A program made the translations under genes and the position numbers. A DNA stretch of 64,000 bases from Streptomyces sp. H27-H1 (GTDB lineage Bacteria; Actinomycetota; Actinomycetes; Streptomycetales; Streptomycetaceae): positions 62,001 through 126,000 of the forward strand of contig NZ_JAPNLJ010000020.1 in NCBI RefSeq assembly GCF_026627445.1. Direction: 5' to 3'. Numbering within the stretch: position 1 is the stretch's first letter; every line of letters starts with the position of its first letter. The notes beneath the pieces are model-generated. The model was not told the DNA's origin. It searched no databases and worked only from the letters and a program-made list of their open reading frames with translations. Shown here piece by piece: positions 16,503 through 25,394 of this stretch.

Positions 16503-17575
16503 AGCTCACCTGGCGGACCACCGGACTGGAACTGGCCGAACCGCTGCGGATCTCCCGCTCCGTCATGGCCCGCCGCGACGCCGTCTGGGTCACGATCGAA
16601 CACGGCGGACTGCGCGGCTGGGGCGAGGCCGTCAGCAGCAAGTACCTCGGCCTGCCCACCGACCGCATCACCCACCACCTCACCACCGCGAGCCCGCGCC
16701 TCGAGCGCTTCCCCGATCCCGAGACCGCCTGGGAGGAGTACCGGGACGACGGTCTGCCCGCCGGGGTGTACGCCGCGGTGGAGTCGGCCCTGCTCGACCT
16801 GGCCGGCAAACGGGCCGGCCGAAGCGCGCACGAGCTGCTGGCCACGGACCACGCCCGGCCGGCGGGGCGCACACGGACCGCCAGACCCGCACCGCCCGTA
16901 CGGACCGCCCGTACGATCGGCATCGTCGCGCCCGCCCATGCTGCCGCACAGGCCGCCCGCCTCGCCCTGAGCGGGTTCGGCGTCCTGAAGGTCAAGGCCG
17001 GATCACCCGACCCCGCCGAGGACCTCGCACGCGTCGCCGCCGTACACGCCGCAGCCCCCGGGGCGAGCCTGCTGCTCGACCCCAACGGGGCCTGGACCGA
17101 ACGCCGGGCCATCGACCTGCTGCCCCGCTTCGAGGCCCTCGGCGTCACCGCCGTGGAACAGCCGATCGCGCCCGGCCACCCCGAAGCCCTCGCCCGCGTC
17201 GCGAAGGAGTCCCCGGTCCCGGTCATCGCCGACGAGGACGCCGTCTCGTACGAGGACGCGCTCGCGCTCGCCGGACTCGTCCACGGCATCAACGTCAAAC
17301 TCGCCAAATGCGGAGGTGTACGGGCCGCCCTGCGCATCCACGAGGCCCTGCGCGGCAGCGGCACCGACCTGATGCTCGGCTGCCTCACCGCCAGCTCGCT
17401 CGGCATGGCCCCGGCCGTGCACATCGCCGACCGGGCCCGCTGGGTGGACCTCGACGGACACCTCCTGCTCGCCGCCGACCCGTGGCACGGCATCGGCGGA
17501 ACCGACGGCGCCGTACGCGTCTCCGGCCGCGCCGGGCTCGGCGTCACACGCGTCCACGCGGAGGCCGCCCGGTGA
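16499..17575 (+). CDS. Enolase-superfamily dipeptide epimerase
   Basis: 358 residues from a GTG overlapping the previous stop. All catalytic residues of the muconate-lactonizing subgroup are present: K164/K166 (LKVKAG), metal ligands D194 (DPNGAW), E220 (EQPIAPG) and D245 (ADEDAV), and the second base K267 (NVKLAKCGG). This pattern fits dipeptide (L-Ala-D/L-Glu type) epimerases or N-acylamino acid racemases, so the enzyme probably inverts an alpha-carbon in a dipeptide-like intermediate made by the ligase. Substrate specificity is open. Confidence 0.85.
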   Translation: MKLTWRTTGLELAEPLRISRSVMARRDAVWVTIEHGGLRGWGEAVSSKYLGLPTDRITHHLTTASPRLERFPDPETAWEEYRDDGLPAGVYAAVESALLDLAGKRAGRSAHELLATDHARPAGRTRTARPAPPVRTARTIGIVAPAHAAAQAARLALSGFGVLKVKAGSPDPAEDLARVAAVHAAAPGASLLLDPNGAWTERRAIDLLPRFEALGVTAVEQPIAPGHPEALARVAKESPVPVIADEDAVSYEDALALAGLVHGINVKLAKCGGVRAALRIHEALRGSGTDLMLGCLTASSLGMAPAVHIADRARWVDLDGHLLLAADPWHGIGGTDGAVRVSGRAGLGVTRVHAEAAR

Positions 17576-18855
17576 AAACCCTTGCCGCCGTACGGAGCTT
17601 CCCCCTCGCCGTACGCCTTCTCCTCGTCAACCAGCTCGGCGTCAACGCCGGCTTCTACCTGCTGATCCCGTACCTCGCCACGCACCTCACCGAAGACCTC
17701 GGACTCTCCGCGGCCTTCGTCGGCATCGTCCTCGGGCTGCGGAACCTCAGCCAGCAGGGCCTGTTCCTGATCGGCGGCTCGGCCTCAGACCGGCTCGGCG
17801 CCCGAGGCGTGATCATCGCGGGATGCGCGCTGCGCACGCTCGGGTTCGCGCTGTTCGCACTCGGGGACGGACTTCCCGTCCTGCTCGCGGCCTCCATACT
17901 CAGCGGGCTGGCCGGGGCCCTCTTCAACCCGGCCGTGCGGACCTACATCGCCCAGGAGTCGAGCGACCGCACGGCGGAGGCGTTCGCACTGTTCAACGTC
18001 TTCGCCACGACCGGCGCGCTCCTCGGCCCCCTCCTCGGCAGCCTGCTGCTGCTCGTCGACTTCAAGGCGGCCGCGCTCACCGCCGCCGGCATCTTCGCCC
18101 TGCTCACCGTTGCCCAGAGCGTGGTGCTGCCCGCCCGGCCTGCGCCCAGCCCGACCGGGACCGTCGCGGGCGACTTGCGGGAGGTGTTCGGCAACCGGCG
18201 GTTCCTGGCGTTCGCACTGGCCATGGTCGGCATGTACGCAATGGAGAGCCAGCTCTACCTGCTGCTCCCGCACGCCGCGTACCGGGCCACGGGCTGGGAC
18301 GGCTCCACCGGCCTGCTCTTCCTCGCGGGGACCGTCGTCAACCTGCTGTTCCAGCTGCGCATCACCCGACGGCTCGGGAGCCGGGGGAGCGGTGCCCGCT
18401 GGATGGCGACCGGGCTGGCCGTCATGGGCCTCGCCTTCCTCCCGCCCCTGCTCGCCTCCGGCGCCTCCGGCGCGCACCCGGCCCGCCTGGCCCCCGTACT
18501 CGCCGGCGCGCTGCTCCTCCACCTAGGCGTGATGATCGCCCAGCCCTTCGTCATGGCGCTGATACCGGCCTACGGCCCGGGCGGCCTCACCGGCACGTAC
18601 TACGGGGTGTTCTACCTGGTCTCCGGCCTCGCGGCCGCCCTCGGGAACACGGCCGTCGGCTGGACCATGGACCGCGCCGCACACGGCGGCCCGGCCTGGC
18701 TGCCATGGGCCCTGTGCCTCGGCCTGGGGCTGGCGTCGGCGAGCGCGCTCGCCTCTCTGCACCGCAGGGGCGCCCTCCCGGCCGTCCCCGCCCCCCGGGC
18801 CCCCGCCCCCGCGACCCCGTGCACCCAAGCCCGTCCCGGGAGCGGGCCCCGATGA
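17572..18855 (+). CDS. MFS transporter, likely product exporter
   Basis: 427 residues with about 12 hydrophobic segments, the MFS loop GGSASDRLGARGVIIAG between helices 2 and 3, and a Pro/Ala-rich cytosolic tail. It starts with GTG overlapping the epimerase stop. Sitting between biosynthetic enzymes and an ABC importer, it most likely exports the small product made by the preceding enzymes, as CntE does for staphylopine. Confidence 0.85.
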   Translation: MKTLAAVRSFPLAVRLLLVNQLGVNAGFYLLIPYLATHLTEDLGLSAAFVGIVLGLRNLSQQGLFLIGGSASDRLGARGVIIAGCALRTLGFALFALGDGLPVLLAASILSGLAGALFNPAVRTYIAQESSDRTAEAFALFNVFATTGALLGPLLGSLLLLVDFKAAALTAAGIFALLTVAQSVVLPARPAPSPTGTVAGDLREVFGNRRFLAFALAMVGMYAMESQLYLLLPHAAYRATGWDGSTGLLFLAGTVVNLLFQLRITRRLGSRGSGARWMATGLAVMGLAFLPPLLASGASGAHPARLAPVLAGALLLHLGVMIAQPFVMALIPAYGPGGLTGTYYGVFYLVSGLAAALGNTAVGWTMDRAAHGGPAWLPWALCLGLGLASASALASLHRRGALPAVPAPRAPAPATPCTQARPGSGPR

Positions 18856-19664
18856 CCGAAGCCAACCTGCTCACCGACCATCCCGAGCTGTACGAGGAAC
18901 GCTTCCCCGACCCGGAACACCGTGCCGCCCGCTGGGCCGAGAACGTGCTCGCCCGATACGGCTGCGGCCCCCGCCTCCTCGACGTCGGCTGCGGCACCGG
19001 GCGCGACGCCGCCTGGCTGCACCACCGGGCCGGCCGCCGGGTCACCGGCATCGACACCTCGCACACCATGCTGGCGCACGCCCGCAGCCGCCACCCCGGC
19101 CCCGCCTACCACCTGGCCGACATGCGCGAGTTCGACCTCGACGCCTCCTTCGACGCCGTCGTCTGCCTGGACAGCGCACTGCTGTACTGCCACACCAACG
19201 ACGACCTCACCGCCTTCCTCGCCCGCTGCCGCGCCCACCTCACCCCCGGTGGACTGCTCGTCGCCGAGATGCGGGGCGGCGCCTTCTTCCTCGGCAACAC
19301 CGAACTCCTGGACGGACCCCGTACCGCGACCGCCACCTGGCGGGGCGTCACCTACACCTCCCGCACCACCCTGTACGTAGACCACCCGGCGCAGCTGCTG
19401 CGCCGCCGCCGGATCTGGACCGCGGACGACGGCGCGCCCCCTGCGGAGCAGCACTCCGCCTGGCGCCTGCTCTTCCCGCAGGAGCTCCGGTACTTCCTCG
19501 CCACGGCCGGCTTCGAGGTCCTCGCCCTCTACGACCGGCCCGGCCCGCGCACCGAACCGCCGTGGACCGAAGGAGAGGCCCCCAGCCGGACCGCGAGTTC
19601 CGACCGCCTCCACCTGATCGCCCGGCTCACACCCCACCACCGCAACGGAGACAGCACCTCATGA
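18852..19664 (+). CDS. Class I SAM-dependent methyltransferase
   Basis: 270 residues with SAM motif I LLDVGCGTGRDAAWL (about residues 37-51), the motif II acidic residue in VTGIDTSHTML, and VVCLDSALLYC and LTPGGLLVAEM for later motifs. It resembles small-molecule N- or O-methyltransferases. Overlaps both neighbours by four bases. It is probably a tailoring enzyme for the operon product. Confidence 0.82.
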   Translation: MTEANLLTDHPELYEERFPDPEHRAARWAENVLARYGCGPRLLDVGCGTGRDAAWLHHRAGRRVTGIDTSHTMLAHARSRHPGPAYHLADMREFDLDASFDAVVCLDSALLYCHTNDDLTAFLARCRAHLTPGGLLVAEMRGGAFFLGNTELLDGPRTATATWRGVTYTSRTTLYVDHPAQLLRRRRIWTADDGAPPAEQHSAWRLLFPQELRYFLATAGFEVLALYDRPGPRTEPPWTEGEAPSRTASSDRLHLIARLTPHHRNGDSTS

Positions 19665-21229
19665 ACGACCAGCCCAGGGGCCTCGCCCGAAGAGGGTTCG
19701 TCATCGCCGGCAGCGCCACCGCCCTGGCCCTCGCCGCCGGATGCGGCGCCGGCGGGTCCACCGGGCCGGACGCCCGCAACACCGGGTCCCAGACCCCCGA
19801 GCGCGGCGGCCGGCTGCGCGCCGCCTTCGCGGGCGGCGGCGCGAACGAGACCCTCGATCCGCACGCCGCCAACCTGTTCGTCGACGCCGCCCGTGCCAAG
19901 GCGCTCTTCGACAAGCTCGCCGACTTCGGGGCCGACCTCGCCCCGGTCCCGCGCCTCGCGGAGCGGTGGGAGCCGAACGAGGCCCTCGACAGCTGGCGCA
20001 TCACCCTGCGCGACGCCGTCTTCCACGACGGCCGTCCGGTCACCGCCGAGGACGTCCTGTACAGCTACCGCAGGATCACCGACCCGAAGGGCACCTTCCG
20101 GGCCAAGGCCTCGTTGGAGCCCATCGACCTCGCGGCCAGCCGGGCCCCGGACGCCGGCACCGTGGAGTTCAAACTCAAGCGCCCCTACGCCGAGTTCCCC
20201 AACGTCCTCGCGGCCTTCGGCGCGTACATCGTCCCCAAGGACACCACTTCCTTCGACCGCCCCGTCGGATCGGGCCCCTTCGGCTTCGTGTCCTTCAAGC
20301 CGGGCCGCAACCTCCTCCTCGAACGCAACGACGCCTACTGGGACGGCGCCCCGTACCTCGACGAGCTCGAGTTCCTCGTCGCGGCGGAGGAATCGGCCCG
20401 CGTCGGAGCGCTGCTGGGCGGCCAGGTCGAGTACGCCCACGAACTGAACCCGGCCACGGCCCGCGCCCACGAAGGCAGGGGGAGGATAGCGGTGGTCCGC
20501 CTCCCCGGCAGCGCCATGCAGGGCTTCGTGATGAAGACCGACCGACCGCCCTTCGACGACAAGCGGGTCCGCCAGGCGTTCTTCCTCATCGCGGACCGTC
20601 AGGAACTCCTCGACGGAGCCCTCTCCGGAGCGGGCGGGATCGGCAACGACCTCTTCGGCAAGGGCTACCAGTACTACGCCACCCATCTGCCCCAGCGCGT
20701 CCAGGACCTCGACCGGGCCCGCGCGCTGCTCAAGGAGGCCGGCGCCGAGGGGCTCGAGGTCACCCTCGACACCGCCCCCGCCGCCACCGGATTCATCGAG
20801 GCCGCCGCCATCTTCAAGGAGCAGGCCGCGAAGGCCGGAGTCACCGTCGAGGTCAAGGTGGGCAACAAGGACACCTACTGGAAGGACATCCTGTCCAGCG
20901 GAACCTTCGCCTCCTACCGGTCCGGCGCGATGCCCATCGAATCCCACATCTCGCAGCGGCTGCTGACCGGCTCCACCACCAACGCCACCAAATGGCAGCA
21001 CAAGGACTTCGACGACCTCTACCAGCAGGCCCAGTCCACCCGCGACGAGACGCGGCGCGCAGCCCTGTACGAGCGCATGCAGCGCCGCCTGCACGACGAG
21101 GGCGGCTTCCTGATCTGGGGCTTCGCCGACTGGATCGTCGCCACCGCGCCCAAGGTGCGCGGGGTGTCCGGGGCGGCCCCCGCCAACACCCTCGACTGGG
21201 CCCGCTTCGACAAGACCTGGCTCGCGTGA
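19661..21229 (+). CDS. Extracellular solute-binding protein, family 5 (lipoprotein)
   Basis: 522 residues. A lipoprotein signal with lipobox LAAGC ends at Cys26 (RRGFVIAGSATALALAAGC), preceded by a twin Arg. The SBP_bac_5 body has ETLDPHAAN, DSWRITLRDAVFHDGRPVTA, VGSGPFGFVSFKPG and ERNDAYWDGAPYLDEL. This family binds peptides, nickel chelates and opine-metal complexes (DppA, NikA, CntA). It feeds the two permeases encoded next. Confidence 0.9.
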   Translation: MNDQPRGLARRGFVIAGSATALALAAGCGAGGSTGPDARNTGSQTPERGGRLRAAFAGGGANETLDPHAANLFVDAARAKALFDKLADFGADLAPVPRLAERWEPNEALDSWRITLRDAVFHDGRPVTAEDVLYSYRRITDPKGTFRAKASLEPIDLAASRAPDAGTVEFKLKRPYAEFPNVLAAFGAYIVPKDTTSFDRPVGSGPFGFVSFKPGRNLLLERNDAYWDGAPYLDELEFLVAAEESARVGALLGGQVEYAHELNPATARAHEGRGRIAVVRLPGSAMQGFVMKTDRPPFDDKRVRQAFFLIADRQELLDGALSGAGGIGNDLFGKGYQYYATHLPQRVQDLDRARALLKEAGAEGLEVTLDTAPAATGFIEAAAIFKEQAAKAGVTVEVKVGNKDTYWKDILSSGTFASYRSGAMPIESHISQRLLTGSTTNATKWQHKDFDDLYQQAQSTRDETRRAALYERMQRRLHDEGGFLIWGFADWIVATAPKVRGVSGAAPANTLDWARFDKTWLA

Positions 21230-22173
21230 CGCTCCACCTGTCGTGGGCCGGCCGCCGCCTGCTCCTAGGTCTGGCGCAGACGGCGGCCGTCGTCCTCTTC
21301 GTCTTCCTGCTCACCGAGGCCCTGCCCGGCGACGCGGCCGTCGCGCTCGCCGGGGACCAGCCCGACCCCGAGCGCATCGCCCGCATCCGGGAGGCCATGG
21401 GACTGGACCGCCCCGCCGCCGAACGGCTCCTGGACTGGGTCGCCGGCATGCCGCACGGTGACCTCGGCGCCTCCCTGGTCACCGGCCGGCCCGTCACCGG
21501 CCACCTCGCGGCCGCCTTCGGCCCGACCCTCCTGCTGGCCGGCGCCACCCTCGTGCTGCTCGTCCCGCTCTCCGTCGGCCTCGGGGTGCTCGCGGCCCGC
21601 CGCGAAGGAGGCCCCCTGGACCGGATCGTCAGCGCGCTGACCCTCGCCGTGCACGCCGTACCCGAGTTCGCCTTCGGGGTGCTCCTGGCCGCGTGCTTCG
21701 GGCTGTGGCTCGGCTGGCTGCCACCCACCGCCGTCGGTACGGACGTCTTCGCGCGGCCCGCCGTCCTGGTCCTGCCGGTCGTCGTCCTGCTGTCCCGGCC
21801 GGTGTGCACCCTCAGCCGGCTCGTGCGCGCCGGGATGATCGACGCGATGGCCTCGCCGTACGTCGCCCACGCCCGGCGCTACGGGGTGTCCCCGACCCGG
21901 ATCCGCTGGACACATGCCCTGCCGAACGCCCTGGCGCCCGCCACCCAGCAACTGGCCCGCACCTGCGACTGGCTGCTCGGCGGGGTGATCGTCGTGGAGG
22001 CCCTGTTCGTCGTCCCGGGCCTGGGCACCGTACTGATCGAGGCCGTCGCCGCCCGCGACGTACCGGTCGTCCAGGGCCTGGCCGTCGTCTTCGGGGTCGT
22101 CACCGTCGTGGTCAACCTCCTCGCGGACCTGGTCGCACGGCGCTTCGCCCCGCGCGCGGAGGTGGCGGCATGA
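21226..22173 (+). CDS. ABC permease, DppB/NikB type
   Basis: 315 residues, GTG start overlapping the previous stop. Six hydrophobic segments, the N-terminal LTEALPGDAA signature, and a coupling loop (YVAHARRYGVSPTRIRWTHA, then LPNALAPATQQLA) typical of DppB-like subunits. Confidence 0.9.
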   Translation: MTLHLSWAGRRLLLGLAQTAAVVLFVFLLTEALPGDAAVALAGDQPDPERIARIREAMGLDRPAAERLLDWVAGMPHGDLGASLVTGRPVTGHLAAAFGPTLLLAGATLVLLVPLSVGLGVLAARREGGPLDRIVSALTLAVHAVPEFAFGVLLAACFGLWLGWLPPTAVGTDVFARPAVLVLPVVVLLSRPVCTLSRLVRAGMIDAMASPYVAHARRYGVSPTRIRWTHALPNALAPATQQLARTCDWLLGGVIVVEALFVVPGLGTVLIEAVAARDVPVVQGLAVVFGVVTVVVNLLADLVARRFAPRAEVAA

Positions 22174-22982
22174 AGCATGCCCGACAGACCATCCCTAGGT
22201 ACGCGCTCGCCCTCGCACTCCTCGCCGTACCGTTGCTCCTCGCCCTGCTGGGCCCGCTGCTGGCGGGCCCCGCCGGCCCGCGCTCCGTCTCCTTCTCCCC
22301 GGCCGCCGGTCGGGGGCACTGGCTCGGCACGGACTTCAGCGGCCGGGACGTCTGGCACCAAGTCCTGCTCGGCGGGCGGCCGGTGGTCCTCGTGGCACTG
22401 GCGGCCACCCTCCTCGCCTACCTCGTCGCGATCCCCCTGGGCCTCACCGCTGCCCTCACCCGCCGGACCTGGCTGGAGGAGGCACTGATGCGCCCGATGG
22501 ACGTACTCATCGCCGTGCCCTCCCTGCTCCTGGTGCTGCTCGTCGCCGCCACCCTCACCCCGGGATCCGCCGGACTGACCGTCCTGGTCGGGCTGGCCGC
22601 CGTACCCGACGCGGCACGCGTCGTCCACGCGGCCGCCGTCGAGATCTCCGCCCGGCCCGCCGTCGAAGCCCTGCGGATGCAGGGCGAGTCCTGGTGGCGC
22701 ACGGCCCTCGGCTACGTGGCCCGCTCCATGCGGCGCACCCTCGCCGCCGACGTGGGCATCCGGCTGACCGGAGCCCTCTACCTGGTGGCCACGGCGGCCT
22801 TCCTCGGCGTCGGTGTACCGCCGGACGCCGCCGACTGGGCGGTGATGGTCGACCGCAACCGCACGGGCCTGTTCCTGCAGCCCTGGGCCGTGGCGGTGCC
22901 CGCCCTGCTCATTGCCGCGCTGTCGATGGGCACCAATCTGCTGTTCGACGCCGCTCTGCAGGAAGAAGGAGGAAAGGGATGA
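22170..22982 (+). CDS. ABC permease, DppC/NikC type
   Basis: 270 residues with the DppC hallmark HWLGTDFSGRDVWHQVLLGG (about 48-67), five to six transmembrane helices and a coupling helix around EALRMQGESWWRTALGYVAR. ATGA overlaps at both ends. Confidence 0.9.
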   Translation: MKHARQTIPRYALALALLAVPLLLALLGPLLAGPAGPRSVSFSPAAGRGHWLGTDFSGRDVWHQVLLGGRPVVLVALAATLLAYLVAIPLGLTAALTRRTWLEEALMRPMDVLIAVPSLLLVLLVAATLTPGSAGLTVLVGLAAVPDAARVVHAAAVEISARPAVEALRMQGESWWRTALGYVARSMRRTLAADVGIRLTGALYLVATAAFLGVGVPPDAADWAVMVDRNRTGLFLQPWAVAVPALLIAALSMGTNLLFDAALQEEGGKG

Positions 22983-24445
22983 TCCCCGTCGCGCACGTGC
23001 GGGACCTCCGCGTCGAGATCGGCGCCCGCGCCGTCGTGGACGGCGTGAGCTTCGAGGTGCACGCAGGGAAGGTCACGGCCCTCATCGGACCTTCCGGCAG
23101 CGGAAAGACCACGACGGGTCTCGCACTGCTGGGGGAGTACCCGCGGGGCGCCAAGGTCGCGGGCACCGTACGGACGGCGGAGGGCGCGGTGGGATACGTA
23201 CCCCAGCACCCCGCGGCCGTCCTGAACCCGGCCCGCCGTCTGGGAACGCTGCTGCGGGACATCGCCGCGCGGCAGGGCGGCGGCCGGCCGGAGATCCGCG
23301 GGCGCATCGAGCAGGCCCTGCGCCTGGCCCGGATCCCGGACCCCCGGGCCGTTCTGCACCGCTTCCCCCACCAGTTGTCCGGCGGCCAGCAGCAGCGGGT
23401 CGTCCTGGCGCAGGCGCTGCTCCTGGGCGCCCGCGTCATCGTCGCCGACGAGCCCACCACCGGGCAGGACGCCCTCACCAAACAAGGAGTGGTCGCACAG
23501 CTGGCGGCAGTGGCGCGGCAAGGCCTCGCCGTAGTCCTGCTCAGCCACGACCTCGACGTCGTAAGGGAGTTGGCCGACGAGGTCATCGTCATGCGGGAGG
23601 GCCGGGTGGTGGACCGGGGGACGGCGTCGTCGGTCCTGTCCCCCCTCGTGAAGGCGGGTCCCCGCGCCGTACGCGCGGCCCGCCCGCGGGGGCCCGTACG
23701 TCTGACCGCTCAAGGAGTGAGCGCGAAGCACCGGACGGCGCGGGGCGCCGTCCGGGTGCTGAGCGACATCGGTCTCTCGGTCGCGGCGGGCGAATGCCTG
23801 GCCCTGGTCGGCCGCTCCGGCAGCGGGAAGACCACCCTGGGACGCTGCCTGGCCGGCCTGCACGCGGCGTACGAGGGCACTGTCCTGCTCGACGGCGCCC
23901 CCCTGGCCCGCAGCCTGCGCTCCCGCAGCCGTACGGAACTGGCCGCCGTGCAGTACGTGTTCCAGGACGCCAAGGCGGCCTTCGACGAACACCGGTCCGT
24001 TCTCGACCAGGTCGCCCGCAGTGCGGTGCGGCTGCGGGGAACCGATCCCGGCGAAGCCCGGCGGGCGGCGGCGCGCACTCTTGAGGAACTGGGCCTGAGC
24101 GCGAGCCTCGCCGAGCGCCGCCCCGGAGGGCTCTCCGGGGGCGAACTCCAGCGGGCCGCACTGGCCAGGGCGCTGCTGGCGCAGCCGCGGGTCCTCGTCT
24201 GCGACGAGATCACCTCCGGACTGGACCCTGCCACCAAGCACACCGTCCTCGGCGTACTGGACCGGCTCCGGGAGCGGACGAACCTCGGCCTGGTCCTCAT
24301 CACGCACGACCTCACCGCGGCCGGCGCCCTGGCCGACCGGATCGCGGTCCTGGACGCGGGGCGCGTGGTCGAAGAAGGACCGGCGCCGCGCCTGATCGGC
24401 GCACCGCGGCACCCGCTCACCAAAGCCCTGCTCCAGGGCGGCTGA
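22979..24445 (+). CDS. Fused double ABC ATPase (DppD-DppF type)
   Basis: 488 residues with two complete nucleotide-binding domains. NBD1: Walker A GPSGSGKTT (about 37-45), signature LSGGQQQR, Walker B VIVADEPTTGQD, switch His in LLSHD. NBD2: Walker A GRSGSGKTT (about 281-289), signature LSGGELQR, Walker B VLVCDEITSGLD, LITHD. It powers the two permeases. It is the last gene of the operon, and a 26-bp hairpin follows 70 bases later. Confidence 0.92.
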   Translation: MIPVAHVRDLRVEIGARAVVDGVSFEVHAGKVTALIGPSGSGKTTTGLALLGEYPRGAKVAGTVRTAEGAVGYVPQHPAAVLNPARRLGTLLRDIAARQGGGRPEIRGRIEQALRLARIPDPRAVLHRFPHQLSGGQQQRVVLAQALLLGARVIVADEPTTGQDALTKQGVVAQLAAVARQGLAVVLLSHDLDVVRELADEVIVMREGRVVDRGTASSVLSPLVKAGPRAVRAARPRGPVRLTAQGVSAKHRTARGAVRVLSDIGLSVAAGECLALVGRSGSGKTTLGRCLAGLHAAYEGTVLLDGAPLARSLRSRSRTELAAVQYVFQDAKAAFDEHRSVLDQVARSAVRLRGTDPGEARRAAARTLEELGLSASLAERRPGGLSGGELQRAALARALLAQPRVLVCDEITSGLDPATKHTVLGVLDRLRERTNLGLVLITHDLTAAGALADRIAVLDAGRVVEEGPAPRLIGAPRHPLTKALLQGG

Positions 24446-24514
24446 ACGGGGCGCGGAATCCGCCGGGCGAGGCGGCCCTCCGGGGACGACCGGTGCCACG
24501 GTTTCGGCCGCGGC

Positions 24515-24570
24515 CACCATGACGCCGGTCCCGGCACCCACTTGTGGGTGCCGGGACCGGCGTCATGGTG
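24515..24570. terminator. 26-bp bidirectional terminator
   Basis: Perfect inverted repeat with arms at 24515-24540 and 24545-24570 and a 4-nt loop (CTTG), between the convergent ABC ATPase and PRC-barrel genes. It is the longest perfect stem I found in the window. Confidence 0.9.
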
Positions 24571-24581
24571 CGGGGGAAGGA

Positions 24582-24950
24582 TCAGAGGAGGCGGCCGCCG
24601 AAGGGGCCACCCATGCCGTAGTACGTGCCCAGTTCCTCCCGGTACCCGGCGTCGCCGAGGTGCTTGTCCCGGTGGAACTCGGGGGCGTCCTTGATCTGTT
24701 CCTTCGTACGGCCCACGAAGACCTTGTGGTCCTCCGTGTCGATCCTGACGACCGTGCTCGCCGGCAGCAGGACCTCCTTGCCGAAGATCCACACGCCGGT
24801 GTCGACCACCAGGTATGCGTCACCGACCTCGTCGGAGTGCTTGTCGACCTTGCCGATACTGCCGTCGGTCGCCTCGACCTTGTAGCCGGTCAGGTCCATA
24901 CCGGCCAGGTGGCCCGCGGTCGGCTCGTAACTCCACGCATGTTCAGTCAC
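24582..24950 (-). CDS. PRC-barrel domain protein, copy 2
   Basis: 122 residues from a GTG with GGAGGAG. It shares with copy 1 (9071-9424) the core LTGYKVEA-DGSIGKVDKHSDEVG and the following VVDTG-WIFGKE-LLPA; the C-terminal 25 residues differ (Gly-rich, YYGMGGPFGGRLL). Same order and strand relative to the hydrophobic gene as in copy 1, so a duplicated cassette. Confidence 0.9.
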   Translation of the reverse strand: MTEHAWSYEPTAGHLAGMDLTGYKVEATDGSIGKVDKHSDEVGDAYLVVDTGVWIFGKEVLLPASTVVRIDTEDHKVFVGRTKEQIKDAPEFHRDKHLGDAGYREELGTYYGMGGPFGGRLL

Positions 24951-25116
24951 GCGAATTCAACTCCTCCGGTCAATGGGGACCGGCGGGGAAAAGGTTACCC
25001 GCCGATCGCCCTTGTTCCGTACGTCGTGCAAGGCGGGCATACCGCATTCCGCCTGCCCCGACTTCGCCACTTCACGCAAGTGGATCGAATGAGGGGCGGG
25101 GACGGTCCTGGCGCTG

Positions 25117-25278
25117 CTACCAGCGATACCAGCGACCGCTGCTGTTCTTCGGGCGAGCAACGAATCCGATCAGCCACAGGATCAGGACGGCGATCGCCAC
25201 CCACCAGAGAATCTTCACCGCGAAACCCGCACCGAAGAGGATCAGGACCAACAGAAGAACAAGAAGCAGGGGAACCAT
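25117..25278 (-). CDS. 53-aa hydrophobic membrane protein, copy 2
   Basis: ATG at 25278 with GGAGG, stop at 25117. It starts MVPLLLVLLLVLILFGAGFA exactly as copy 1 does, differing at eight positions, mostly in the second helix and the tail. Upstream bases also resemble those of copy 1 (GGGA-TTCG-A-GCAT pattern 40-60 bases before the start), suggesting that the promoter was duplicated too. Confidence 0.8.
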   Translation of the reverse strand: MVPLLLVLLLVLILFGAGFAVKILWWVAIAVLILWLIGFVARPKNSSGRWYRW

Positions 25279-25394
25279 AGTTATCAACCTCCGCAGCACC
25301 ATCTGCCCGACCGAACCCATGTCATGCATTCGAATTCCCTTTGCTTCGCCTACTGACGGCTGGGCAGAAGAACTCGCCGGCGCCTACGCCGGGG

